Shown piece after piece: positions 1 to 6,264 of a stretch of 12,877 bases of DNA. This DNA is from Acetofilamentum sp. (GTDB lineage: Bacteria; Bacteroidota; Bacteroidia; Bacteroidales; JAFGXI01): contig DYOK01000013.1 in NCBI GenBank assembly GCA_020720565.1, forward strand, positions 1-12,877, given 5' to 3'. The notes under the pieces are model-generated. The model searched no databases. It was not told where the DNA came from and worked only from the letters and a program-made list of their open reading frames with translations. The stretch's first letter is position 1, and the number at the start of each line of letters is the position of its first letter. The translations under genes and the position numbers were made by a program.

Positions 1-478
1 CATTATTAACAATTCCTGCTTGAACCGGATTATTATGAAGGTAATTTAGTTTGCTTTTGATCATGTAATTATCCCATAGTTCTATAGGATTATTGTTTTG
101 TTGCCATAATTGCCAATTCGAATTGTTATTGTTATTGTTTTTCTTTCCTGCTCTTTCAAACATCCATATTAGCCATTCTTTTCAACTTTCTTGAGGATGA
201 TTTTGAATGTCTTCTCTTAATTTTCTAGATGTGAAACTTTTTAAATCTCGCAAAATATCCTGCATATTTTTACCTTTAGTTCCAATAATCATATGCACAT
301 GACTACTCATAATAACCCATGCATATACAATTAAACCTTTTTCTTTTTGGCTGTATTCTATTGCATTTATTAAAATGTATGCAAACTCTTTTCTTGTAAA
401 TAAATCTATCCAGTTTACAACAGCAAAACTTACAAAATAGGGCTTGGACTGGTCTTGAAATTTGTATACACTACTCAT
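1..478 (-). pseudogene. REP-associated tyrosine transposase (RAYT, Y1/HUH family), interrupted by in-frame TGA, 3' end off window
   Basis: The N-terminal 98 residues begin MSSVYKF and carry the HUH metal-binding pair in SSHVHMII (H60, H62), the mark of Y1/IS200-like single-strand DNA transposases. Codon 99 is TGA (184-182 on the minus strand). Reading continues in the same frame with KEWLIWMFERAGKK, an Asn run, WQLWQQ and YLHNNPVQAGIVN, all typical of the C-terminal half of Bacteroidota RAYTs and still open at the window edge. The family usually has ESRxEWL here, so a single CGA/AGA-to-TGA change explains the break. A TTG at 487 would add three residues, but ATG at 478 matches the family start. 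The Tyr often seen in a K-K-Y-T-S context appears as Phe (KSFTS, F82), though the catalytic Tyr was not assigned with certainty. RAYTs are domesticated single-copy enzymes that act on REP hairpins, not self-mobile elements. This copy is probably inactive or makes a truncated HUH domain; a sequencing error cannot be excluded. Confidence 0.85.
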
Positions 479-534
479 CAAGAGCAAATTTAGGTTCTTT
501 CTTAAGATTTTCTAGTGTGCTTTACTTTCTATTT

Positions 535-558
535 TCTCACAAGCGGACGCTTGCGAGA
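535..558. repeat. REP-like imperfect palindrome upstream of the RAYT gene
   Basis: CAAGCG (540-545) and CGCTTG (548-553) form a perfect 6-bp stem around GA. After one mismatch (539/554), TCTC (535-538) pairs with GAGA (555-558). It is a GC-rich island in AT-rich DNA, 57 bp before the RAYT ATG. RAYT genes are commonly flanked by the hairpins their product recognises, so this is a candidate substrate site. No second copy was found in the window. Confidence 0.5.
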
Positions 559-684
559 GAGGATGTATCGTTTAGATTTTTCTTTAATTTTTATTTTGTG
601 AACTTGTGTATTAAGGAAAAATAAAAACAATGTCGCATTTTAATAACGTAAGAGCCAGATAAAAAGGCAGTTACACAATGAAGA

Positions 685-702
685 AATAGGTCGAAGACCT
701 TA
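685..702. repeat. 18-bp hairpin repeat, copy 1 (3' end of the TonB-dependent receptor gene)
   Basis: The sequence is AATAGGTCGAAGACCTTA, with stem AGGTC (688-692)/GACCT (696-700) and loop GAA. It is identical to copies at 8309-8326 and 9766-9783. On the minus strand its first three bases are the TAA stop of the receptor gene (702-700), and the hairpin is followed by a T-rich stretch. It may be a terminator, a small genomic repeat, or both. Confidence 0.75.
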
Positions 703-3396
703 AAACTGAAACTTATAGCTGAGTGAAGGTAAGATGCCCAATACATAAGTTTGGGTGCTGACCATTTGTTCTTGGTCGTACACACTAGATGGAATAATGT
801 AACGGCCTTGGTCGTCTTCCACTTTGTTGTGCTGCATCTGAACCATATTTTTCCGATTGTAGAGATTGTATATCGAAAAAGCAATCATATGTTTAAACCG
901 TTTGTCACGTCGGTTAAGCTGCCAATTGACCGATACATCCATTCGGTGATAAGCAGGCAAGCGTTCGTTGTTGCGCTGGCCATAAACGGGTATGGTTTGA
1001 CCCGAATAGGTATAATAGCCCACGGGTGAACTGACCAAAAGTCCACTGGCATAAGTCCAATTGGCCGAAAGATGCCAGCGAGCACTCAACTTGTAATTAA
1101 GATACACCGAAAAATGATGAGGTCTATCGTAGTAGGCATCAAAATCGAAGCCTTGATTCAAATCTTTAAACTGATTCCAAACCCTTGAATAGGTATACGA
1201 CAACCAACCATTGAGCCTACCTTGATGTTTACGCATCATCACTTCGAAGCCATAAGTTTGTGTGGTTCCAAACCGAAGTTCGCCTTCGACTAAGGGATTT
1301 AGCAACATATTGGCATGGTCGGCATATTCAATTTGGTTGTGCATAATTTTGTAATACAATTCACCTGAAAGTTCTAATCGGCCTCGATTTAAATTTCTGA
1401 TATGCCCCAAACTCCACATTTGTGCCCTTTGCGGTTTAATATTTTGGTCGGAAGGTAACCACACATCGAGCGAGGTAAATGGGCCAGCCGAATTAGAAAT
1501 TAAGTGGATATATTGGTGATACATGCTATAACTTAATTTAAAACTGGCATCGCTGCTTGCTAAGTACTGAAAACTCAGTCTGGGGTCTGCATTAAAAAAT
1601 GATTGATAAAAACCCGTCTGATTTATAATAGTGGTGTCGCTTACATTATAATTTTCGTCGAAATGATACAAGGTGGTCGGTCCAGAGTTGGCCCAAAGCG
1701 AAGCCCTTAGCCCAGCATCAACACGCCAATGCGTGCCCCATTCAATCTGGTGACTAAGATATAAAACCGCTTGCAACGATTGTTTATAGGGCACTTGAGC
1801 CACTTGATCTGTATTGATGTTGCCCGGATTAAACGAATGTAAATTGAGTTCGTAACCAAAGTTGGTTCGGTGGTTGGGACGCCAGAAATAAGTTAAACCT
1901 GTTTTCAGGGTAATATTCTTGATAAACGACGACCACTGAATTTCGTTTCGTTCGCTCACATCGAGTTGGTATTCGTACGCACTAGCGTAAAAAGTAGTGT
2001 TCGAGAATAATCGGCTGTTAAAAATGTGATTCCATCTCAAGGTCGAAGCGAAATTAGACCAATAAATCCCAAATCCAGTCTGATTTTCGTTCTGATTCGA
2101 TATTTGGTCTTTGCCAAAGTAGAAACTGTAGTACAAATAGTTGTTTTCGTTTATTTTGTATTTCAGTTTAAGATTGATATCGTAAAAAAAGATATTCATG
2201 TTAGGCATGGCTCGTTTAAAAAGCCATTCGAAGTTGCTGTGTCTAAACGACACAAAAGCCGAAACTCTATTTTTAACGATGGGGGTTTCGACGCTGATAC
2301 GATAAATAAACGGGTTAATCATTCCCGTCATTCCAAACTGATTCATATGGCCGTCTCGAGTCATAATGGTGGTTAGCGAGGAAAGACGGTCGCCATGTTG
2401 TACCGGTAAATCGGCTTTATAAGTTTTGATTTCTTTGGCAATTTCGGGATTGATAACCGAGTAAAACCCAAACAAATGTGAGGGATTATAAATTGGAGCC
2501 TCGTCGAGCAAAATCAAATTCTGGTCTTTACGCCCGCCTCGGACAAAGAAAAACGAAGAACCATCGCCTAGCGTTTGAATGCCAGGAATGGTTTCAAGTG
2601 TTTTTATCAAACCCACTTCGCCCGAGAACTCTGGGAAACGTTCTAAATCTTTTGAGGTAAGACGCACTTGTGCCGACGATGCGGTTTGAATCCGTTCTTT
2701 GTTTTGGTCGACCACCACCTCAACCACCTCGGCGCTAAGCGTTTGGGTTTTAAGATTTGGTTTTAGAACCGTATTTTGTTTAAGTTCGATGCTTTGTGTA
2801 ATGGTTTCGAATCCCAAATACGAAATGTTAACTTGATAAGTACCTTCGGGCAGACGAATCGAAAAAAAACCATAATTATTGCTGATGGTACCGTATGGCG
2901 TATGAGCAATGGCCACATTGGCACCAATCAAACTTTCGCCTGTTTGCTCGTCTTTAATGGTTCCGCTGATGGTATAGAAATTTTGTTTCGATTCGGGTTT
3001 TTCATCGGTTTTAATGACTTTAGTTTTGATGACCATTTGATTTTCGATTAATACAAAATCGAGATTAAAAAGCTTCGATAAATCGACCAATACCTCGCTC
3101 AGCTTTTTATTTTTAGCCTTGTAGCTAAGCGATTTCAAATCCATGAGCAAGCGGCTATCGTACGAAAACATAAGCCCCGATTGACGCTCAATTTCTTTAA
3201 TGAGCGATTCGGCTGATCCGTTTTTAAACTGAATGGTAATTCTGGTACCATCGTATTGGGGCGACTGAGCCCATACACTTTGCATACCCCAAAACATTAA
3301 AACGAGCCACAAATAATGACCTGTTCTATAAAATTGGCTAATATGTGTAAAATTGATGTGTTTCAATGGCTGATTTGCATGAGCGAATATACACAT
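700..3396 (-). CDS. TonB-dependent outer-membrane receptor with N-terminal STN and carboxypeptidase-regulatory-like domains
   Basis: This 898-aa protein would import a ligand across the outer membrane using TonB energy. A signal peptide lies in a hydrophobic stretch at about residues 28-43 (HYLWLVLMF...SVWA, cut before Q44), after a rather long hydrophilic N-region. Next come an STN (secretin/TonB short N-terminal) domain at about 51-124, a carboxypeptidase-regulatory-like beta-sandwich at about 141-215 (SGTIKDEQTGESLIGANV), a TonB-box-like EVVEVVV at 223-229, a plug domain at about 235-345 (LETIPGIQ, FFFVRGG, LLDEAPIYNPSHLFG), and a beta-barrel to the C-terminal Phe (SLSYKFQF). STN domains often contact FecR-type anti-sigma factors, but no sigma/anti-sigma pair or SusD gene is adjacent. 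The substrate cannot be named. The ATG at 3396 is the only Met before the hydrophobic core. A transposable element sits 20 bp upstream of the start's immediate leader (target duplication 3417-3426), so the native promoter is probably displaced. Confidence 0.93.
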   Translation of the reverse strand: MCIFAHANQPLKHINFTHISQFYRTGHYLWLVLMFWGMQSVWAQSPQYDGTRITIQFKNGSAESLIKEIERQSGLMFSYDSRLLMDLKSLSYKAKNKKLSEVLVDLSKLFNLDFVLIENQMVIKTKVIKTDEKPESKQNFYTISGTIKDEQTGESLIGANVAIAHTPYGTISNNYGFFSIRLPEGTYQVNISYLGFETITQSIELKQNTVLKPNLKTQTLSAEVVEVVVDQNKERIQTASSAQVRLTSKDLERFPEFSGEVGLIKTLETIPGIQTLGDGSSFFFVRGGRKDQNLILLDEAPIYNPSHLFGFYSVINPEIAKEIKTYKADLPVQHGDRLSSLTTIMTRDGHMNQFGMTGMINPFIYRISVETPIVKNRVSAFVSFRHSNFEWLFKRAMPNMNIFFYDINLKLKYKINENNYLYYSFYFGKDQISNQNENQTGFGIYWSNFASTLRWNHIFNSRLFSNTTFYASAYEYQLDVSERNEIQWSSFIKNITLKTGLTYFWRPNHRTNFGYELNLHSFNPGNINTDQVAQVPYKQSLQAVLYLSHQIEWGTHWRVDAGLRASLWANSGPTTLYHFDENYNVSDTTIINQTGFYQSFFNADPRLSFQYLASSDASFKLSYSMYHQYIHLISNSAGPFTSLDVWLPSDQNIKPQRAQMWSLGHIRNLNRGRLELSGELYYKIMHNQIEYADHANMLLNPLVEGELRFGTTQTYGFEVMMRKHQGRLNGWLSYTYSRVWNQFKDLNQGFDFDAYYDRPHHFSVYLNYKLSARWHLSANWTYASGLLVSSPVGYYTYSGQTIPVYGQRNNERLPAYHRMDVSVNWQLNRRDKRFKHMIAFSIYNLYNRKNMVQMQHNKVEDDQGRYIIPSSVYDQEQMVSTQTYVLGILPSLSYKFQF

Positions 3397-3416
3397 TTCT
3401 GATTAAAACCAAAAGC

Positions 3417-3426
3417 CCGTTAAATT
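3417..3426. repeat. Left target-site duplication of the 679-bp element
   Basis: CCGTTAAATT directly abuts the left terminal inverted repeat. The identical 10 bases abut the right end at 4106-4115. A perfect 10-bp flanking repeat exactly at both inverted-repeat tips is strong evidence of transposition. Confidence 0.92.
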
Positions 3427-3450
3427 CAGGGCAAACGCACACTTTTATTC
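3427..3450 (+). repeat. Left terminal inverted repeat
   Basis: A 24-bp terminus starting CAGGGCAAACGC, matching the reverse complement of 4081-4105 with two substitutions and one 1-bp gap. It marks the receptor-proximal end of the element. Confidence 0.92.
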
Positions 3451-3493
3451 AAATATCATATTTCAGATATTTAATCATTGGACTTTATGTTCA

Positions 3494-3880
3494 TTTTCTT
3501 TGCATGCCCAAAGAAAACGAACCAAAAGAAAGGGCACTCTCGCCACAGTGTTTTTTGCTTCGCAAAACCGCAGACGGCGGGCTAAATTTCCTGCAAGGCT
3601 TCGGAAATTTTTAACGCCCTTGCTGCTACACAGAAGCGAGAGACAACACAAAACAATGTCATGTCGAGATTTTACGAAGGAAATATACCGAGAAAATCAA
3701 TTTGGGGCATTTAAAAGGCATATTTTATCGAATTGGAGTGATAAGTGTAGACTTAGTAACAGCCGTGAAGTTCTGAGCTTGCGAAGAAATCGCACGGCTT
3801 ACTTAGGCTATACGCCATCACGAAATGAAGATAAAATTTAGCCTCGATTTTTTGTTACTTTTGTATCAGGACAAAAGTAA
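3494..3880. other. Hairpin-rich core of the mobile element (candidate structured RNA or nested repeat)
   Basis: Six stems can be read directly. (a) TTTTCTTTG 3494-3502 pairs with CAAAGAAAA 3509-3517, loop CATGCC. (b) CTCTCGC 3537-3543 pairs with GCGAGAG 3636-3642 and encloses two hairpins: (c) TTTTGC 3553-3558 with GCAAAA 3562-3567, and (d) AAATTTCC 3584-3591 with GGAAATTT 3603-3610. (e) AGCCG 3761-3765 pairs with CGGCT 3795-3799 and encloses TGCGA 3780-3784 with TCGCA 3790-3794. (f) TTACTTTTGT 3855-3864 pairs with ACAAAAGTAA 3871-3880, loop ATCAGG. The outermost hairpins bound the block. The open frames across it (plus strand 3366-3614 and 3500-3841) overlap in different frames, have low-complexity composition and do not look like proteins. 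Whether it is transcribed, and from which strand, cannot be told. Confidence 0.55.
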
Positions 3881-4080
3881 AAGAGAAAATATTTAGATAG
3901 ATTTCAAATCACATAAAGCTTTTAAATATTTTATCATTATTAATCCTTTCAATCATATTTAAAATTTGATACTTTGTCAAAGCTTATGCAAGTCGCTATC
4001 ATTCTGTAAATCAAAAATATAAAGCTAAAGTTTGAAAAAGATTAATTCCATTCTCATAAAACCAGTACTAAAAAATATAT

Positions 4081-4105
4081 CAATAAAAAGTGAGCGTTTG
4101 CCCTG
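4081..4105 (-). repeat. Right terminal inverted repeat
   Basis: A 25-bp terminus ending GCGTTTGCCCTG, the inverted counterpart of 3427-3450. The adjacent bases 4106-4115 are the target duplication. Confidence 0.92.
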
Positions 4106-4115
4106 CCGTTAAATT
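4106..4115. repeat. Right target-site duplication of the 679-bp element
   Basis: CCGTTAAATT, identical to 3417-3426. On the minus strand it contains the TAA that ends the small frame at 4109-4279. Confidence 0.92.
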
Positions 4116-4279
4116 GTGAAAAATTGTTGGGTATTTAATACCTCCTTGAATCCGCAAGTCTTTTCGTAAATGGTTGCAGGCGAAAAACCTGACTGAATTT
4201 CAGACATATAAGTATAGACTTGTTGATTTAAGGCACCTAAAAAAATGCCGAACCACCCAAAAAAGCTAATTTTGAGCAT
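4109..4279 (-). CDS. Possible 56-aa small protein or gene remnant upstream of the element
   Basis: A minus-strand frame reads from ATG at 4279 (MLKISFFGWFGIFLGAL...) to TAA at 4111-4109, and its stop lies inside the target duplication. The start is hydrophobic (about residues 4-17), compatible with a short membrane segment or signal anchor; the rest is mixed. No family is recognised. No Shine-Dalgarno site is visible, and an in-frame TAA lies 12 bases upstream of the ATG. If the mobile element is removed in silico, the frame would end about 25 bp before the TonB-dependent receptor ATG, on the same strand. That fits a former small upstream gene, but chance is equally possible in DNA of this composition. 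Confidence 0.2.
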   Translation of the reverse strand: MLKISFFGWFGIFLGALNQQVYTYMSEIQSGFSPATIYEKTCGFKEVLNTQQFFTI

Positions 4280-4392
4280 AAAATCTATTTAAAAAACAGA
4301 CGAAATATATCATAAACTATCATTTTGCTTTGTTTTAACATTCAGTTAACAATAGATGATTTCATTTGTATTAAATAATTTCGAATTAAAAA

Positions 4393-5445
4393 GTGAAAAA
4401 GAAACGAATTGGAATTTTGACAGCAGGAGGCGATGCCCCTGGTATTAATGCCGCTATAAGGGGCGTTGCTAAAACGGCAATTTTGGAATACGACATGGAG
4501 GTAATTGGTATCTCGAGTGGTTTTACAGGGCTGATAAACAAAGAGTTTATCGAGCTAAAAGAAAGTCACGTTTCGGGGATACTTACACTTGGAGGAACCA
4601 TTCTGGGCACTTCGCGCGAGAAACCATACAGCAAAAAGCAAATTCAAGATGCGGTCGACAAACCCCAGTTAATCAAAAAAAACTACCACGAATTAAACCT
4701 AGACTGTTTGGTTTGCATTGGCGGCAATGGCACCATGAAAACAGCTGGTAAGTTGGCACAAGAAGGGCTCAATGTAATCGGAATTCCAAAAACCATCGAT
4801 AACGACGTGTGGGGAACCGACACCACCTTTGGTTTCGACTCGGCGGTGAGCATTGCCACTGAGGCCATCGACCGATTGCACACCACAGCCAACAGCCACA
4901 AACGGATTATGATTATCGAAGTCATGGGACACCATGCTGGTTGGATTGCTTTGCATTCAGGAATTGCTGGTGGTGGCGATTTAATTTTGATTCCCGAAAT
5001 CCCTTACGACGAAGAGGTTATTTTGAGTTATCTCGACGAAAGAGCCAAAGTGCATAAAGCCTATTCGATTATTGTAGTAGCCGAAGGTATCGAAAAACCA
5101 AAAAAAGAAAAAGCAGGCGAATATATTGCTAAATTAATTGATAATAAATTGGGGTACGAAACGCGTGTTACAGTTTTGGGCTATACACAACGAGGCGGAA
5201 CACCTTCAGCCACCGATCGGATTTTAGCCACCAGACTTGGAACTTATGCCGCTGAACTGATTTCGAAAGGTAAATATGGCCGAATGGTAGCCATCCACAA
5301 CCAAAACATCACTTCGATACCCTTGTCGGAAACCTCGGGGCAGTCCAAATTAGTACCTGCAGATGCTGCAATTATTAAAAAAGCTCGAAAAATTGGTGTT
5401 TGCTTTGGCGATAAACAATATACCAAGTTAAAAGACATCGATTGA
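4393..5445 (+). CDS. pfkA: 6-phosphofructokinase (PfkA family, mixed ATP/PPi donor-site signature)
   Basis: Phosphorylates fructose 6-phosphate to fructose 1,6-bisphosphate in cytoplasmic glycolysis. The 350-aa length and motifs fit the family: nucleotide-binding GGDAPGINAAIRG at 12-24, GGNGT at 110-114, catalytic PKTIDND at 132-138 (D136 as base, D138 for metal), EVMGHHAGW at 176-184, GGGD at 193-196, and the sugar-binding TQRGGTPSATDR at 265-276. Relative to E. coli PfkA numbering, the first donor-site position is Gly (G113, ATP-like G104), while the second is Lys (K133), as in PPi-dependent enzymes, where ATP enzymes have Gly124. This places it among the divergent group often called clade X/group III, whose donor cannot be read reliably from sequence. 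The start is GTG at 4393, giving the usual MKKKRIGILTAGG N-terminus; no Shine-Dalgarno is evident. A TTCATTTG at 4361-4368 is one base off a Bacteroidota -7 box. Confidence 0.95.
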   Translation: MKKKRIGILTAGGDAPGINAAIRGVAKTAILEYDMEVIGISSGFTGLINKEFIELKESHVSGILTLGGTILGTSREKPYSKKQIQDAVDKPQLIKKNYHELNLDCLVCIGGNGTMKTAGKLAQEGLNVIGIPKTIDNDVWGTDTTFGFDSAVSIATEAIDRLHTTANSHKRIMIIEVMGHHAGWIALHSGIAGGGDLILIPEIPYDEEVILSYLDERAKVHKAYSIIVVAEGIEKPKKEKAGEYIAKLIDNKLGYETRVTVLGYTQRGGTPSATDRILATRLGTYAAELISKGKYGRMVAIHNQNITSIPLSETSGQSKLVPADAAIIKKARKIGVCFGDKQYTKLKDID

Positions 5446-5491
5446 GATTAATCCAAAATCATATCAATTCGCTGAATATCAAACAACTAAA

Positions 5492-5612
5492 GAGGGGTTC
5501 TAAAAATTAGATTTTTTTAGGCGGACAAGATTTTAAAACCGGAGTTTACTATTGTAAATGAGGATTTTAAAATTGAAGTCCAACGAAGAAAAAGCAATTT
5601 TTAGGACTCCCG
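5492..5612 (+). repeat. 121-bp foldback element or structured RNA between pfkA and sixA
   Basis: Almost the whole segment folds on itself. 5494-5508 pairs with 5596-5610 (15 bp, two G-U), 5512-5518 with 5586-5592 (7 bp, one G-U), GGAC 5523-5526 with GTCC 5578-5581, ATTTTAAAA 5530-5538 with TTTTAAAAT 5565-5573, and TTTAC 5545-5549 with GTAAA 5554-5558 around TATT. The outer two base pairs do not match. TAAA flanks both sides (5488-5491 and 5613-5616), a possible 4-bp target duplication but weak in AT-rich DNA. It could be a small MITE, a 3'-UTR stabiliser of pfkA mRNA, or a weak terminator. All three wobble pairs work only in plus-strand RNA. Confidence 0.6.
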
Positions 5613-5626
5613 TAAATTATAAACAA

Positions 5627-5683
5627 ATGAAACCACTCTCCATATCCCCTTCGGGGCTTAGGAGGCTAATAATAAACATATGA
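5627..5683 (+). promoter_or_regulatory. sixA leader: tandem hairpins and an 18-codon frame overlapping the start codon
   Basis: CCCC-TTC-GGGG (5646-5656) is followed at once by TTAG-GAGG-CTAA (5658-5669). The second hairpin holds the only strong Shine-Dalgarno match, AGGAGG (5660-5665), 14 bases before the sixA ATG. A short frame from ATG at 5627 (MKPLSISPSG...) ends in TGA at 5681-5683 and overlaps the sixA ATG as ATGA, the arrangement seen in translational coupling. The hairpins are plain in the sequence; a regulatory role is inference. Confidence 0.35.
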
Positions 5684-6192
5684 AATCGAACACAGTTACA
5701 AAAACTTTATATTTGGTTAGACACACCAATGCCGAAGCCGCTACCGAAGCAATAAACGATATCGATAGACCAATAAGCGAAAAGGGTCAAAAGAAAGCAC
5801 AGAAGGTTTGTCGAAAACTTAAATCTAAAATTTCGGAAGCCTCGCCTGCATTCGTCAGTAGCCCTGCCAAAAGAGCCTTTGAAACAGCCGAAATTTTCCA
5901 TGCTCATTTTGGCGACCCAACCACTACAATCGAAACCCTAGACTGGCTTTATCAAGAATTTGATACTCAAATGCTGATAGACTATGTGATGTTGGTCGAC
6001 AGCCAACAGGTGTGGTGTTTTGGTCACATTCCTACGTTTTTAAATCTTTTGCGAAAATTAGGCGACAAACAACTTAAAAATTTTCCTAAATCGATGGCCG
6101 CAGGAATCGAATTAACCTTTGAAAAGAAAGATGAATCGCTAGTTTTTAAACACTCGAAGTTGGTATTTATTGTCAACCCAAAGGTTTTCTGA
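5680..6192 (+). CDS. sixA: SixA-like phosphohistidine phosphatase (histidine phosphatase superfamily)
   Basis: A 170-aa cytoplasmic member of the histidine phosphatase (phosphoglycerate-mutase-like) superfamily. The catalytic RH motif is LVRHTNAE, with R14 and the phospho-accepting H15. The second conserved Arg is in SSPAKRAFETA (R65), and the second active-site His is in FGHIPTF (H116). DRPISEKG at 29-36 is the usual loop after the first helix. The length and lack of a signal peptide match SixA, which in E. coli dephosphorylates phosphohistidine on ArcB and on the nitrogen PTS protein NPr. The physiological substrate here is not known. It lies 72 bp before ppk1 on the same strand, so co-transcription is likely. 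The third motif residue is Thr rather than the common Gly/Ala, a tolerated variation. The start is supported by the spacing to the RH motif and by AGGAGG upstream. Confidence 0.9.
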   Translation: MKSNTVTKTLYLVRHTNAEAATEAINDIDRPISEKGQKKAQKVCRKLKSKISEASPAFVSSPAKRAFETAEIFHAHFGDPTTTIETLDWLYQEFDTQMLIDYVMLVDSQQVWCFGHIPTFLNLLRKLGDKQLKNFPKSMAAGIELTFEKKDESLVFKHSKLVFIVNPKVF

Positions 6193-6264
6193 ACAAATAA
6201 AAAAAGTTTTGAGTTAGATTTTAGTTGCAAATTCTCTTTAAGCAGGAGTTAAAAGTTAGTCTAT

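Larger units (their letters stand above)
3427..4105. mobile_element. Non-autonomous (MITE-like) transposable element, 679 bp, 10-bp target duplication
   Basis: The left end is CAGGGCAAACGCACACTTTT followed by ATTC (3427-3450). The right end, read inward on the minus strand, is CAGGGCAAACGCTCACTTTT followed by TATTG (4105-4081). The ends agree at 22 of 24 positions with one inserted T. Both tips are flanked by CCGTTAAATT. No transposase can be read inside: the only longish frames overlap each other, and no DDE-type motif was seen. From general knowledge, CAGGG tips with 8-10 bp duplications suit the ISAs1 family, so a transposase of that type elsewhere in the genome could mobilise it; this assignment is from memory. 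The interior has a hairpin-rich left half (3494-3880) and an AT-rich right part (3881-4080) with nothing recognisable. The ends are well preserved, suggesting a fairly recent insertion. Confidence 0.9.

Noticed and set aside
121..140. Short GTTATT tandem repeat as a CRISPR-like or microsatellite feature
   Set aside because: Only about three units, and explained by an Asn run in the RAYT linker, which is a low-complexity loop in this family.
182..184. TGA in the RAYT gene as a recoded codon (selenocysteine or alternative genetic code)
   Set aside because: TGA clearly terminates pfkA and sixA, the family has Arg at this site, and no SECIS-like structure is apparent.
591..884. 97-codon minus-strand frame at the 3' end of the receptor gene
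   Set aside because: It lies mostly inside the receptor gene in another frame, and its C-terminal half is low-complexity intergenic sequence.
700..3051. Antisense open frames within the TonB-dependent receptor gene (for example 751-1029, 2026-2376, 2776-3051 plus)
   Set aside because: Shadow frames of a strong coding sequence; no family motifs.
3366..3841. Two overlapping plus-strand open frames (82 and 113 codons) upstream of pfkA
   Set aside because: They overlap in different frames across the hairpin-rich core of the mobile element, one starts inside the receptor gene and crosses the inverted repeat, and neither resembles a protein domain or has a ribosome binding site.
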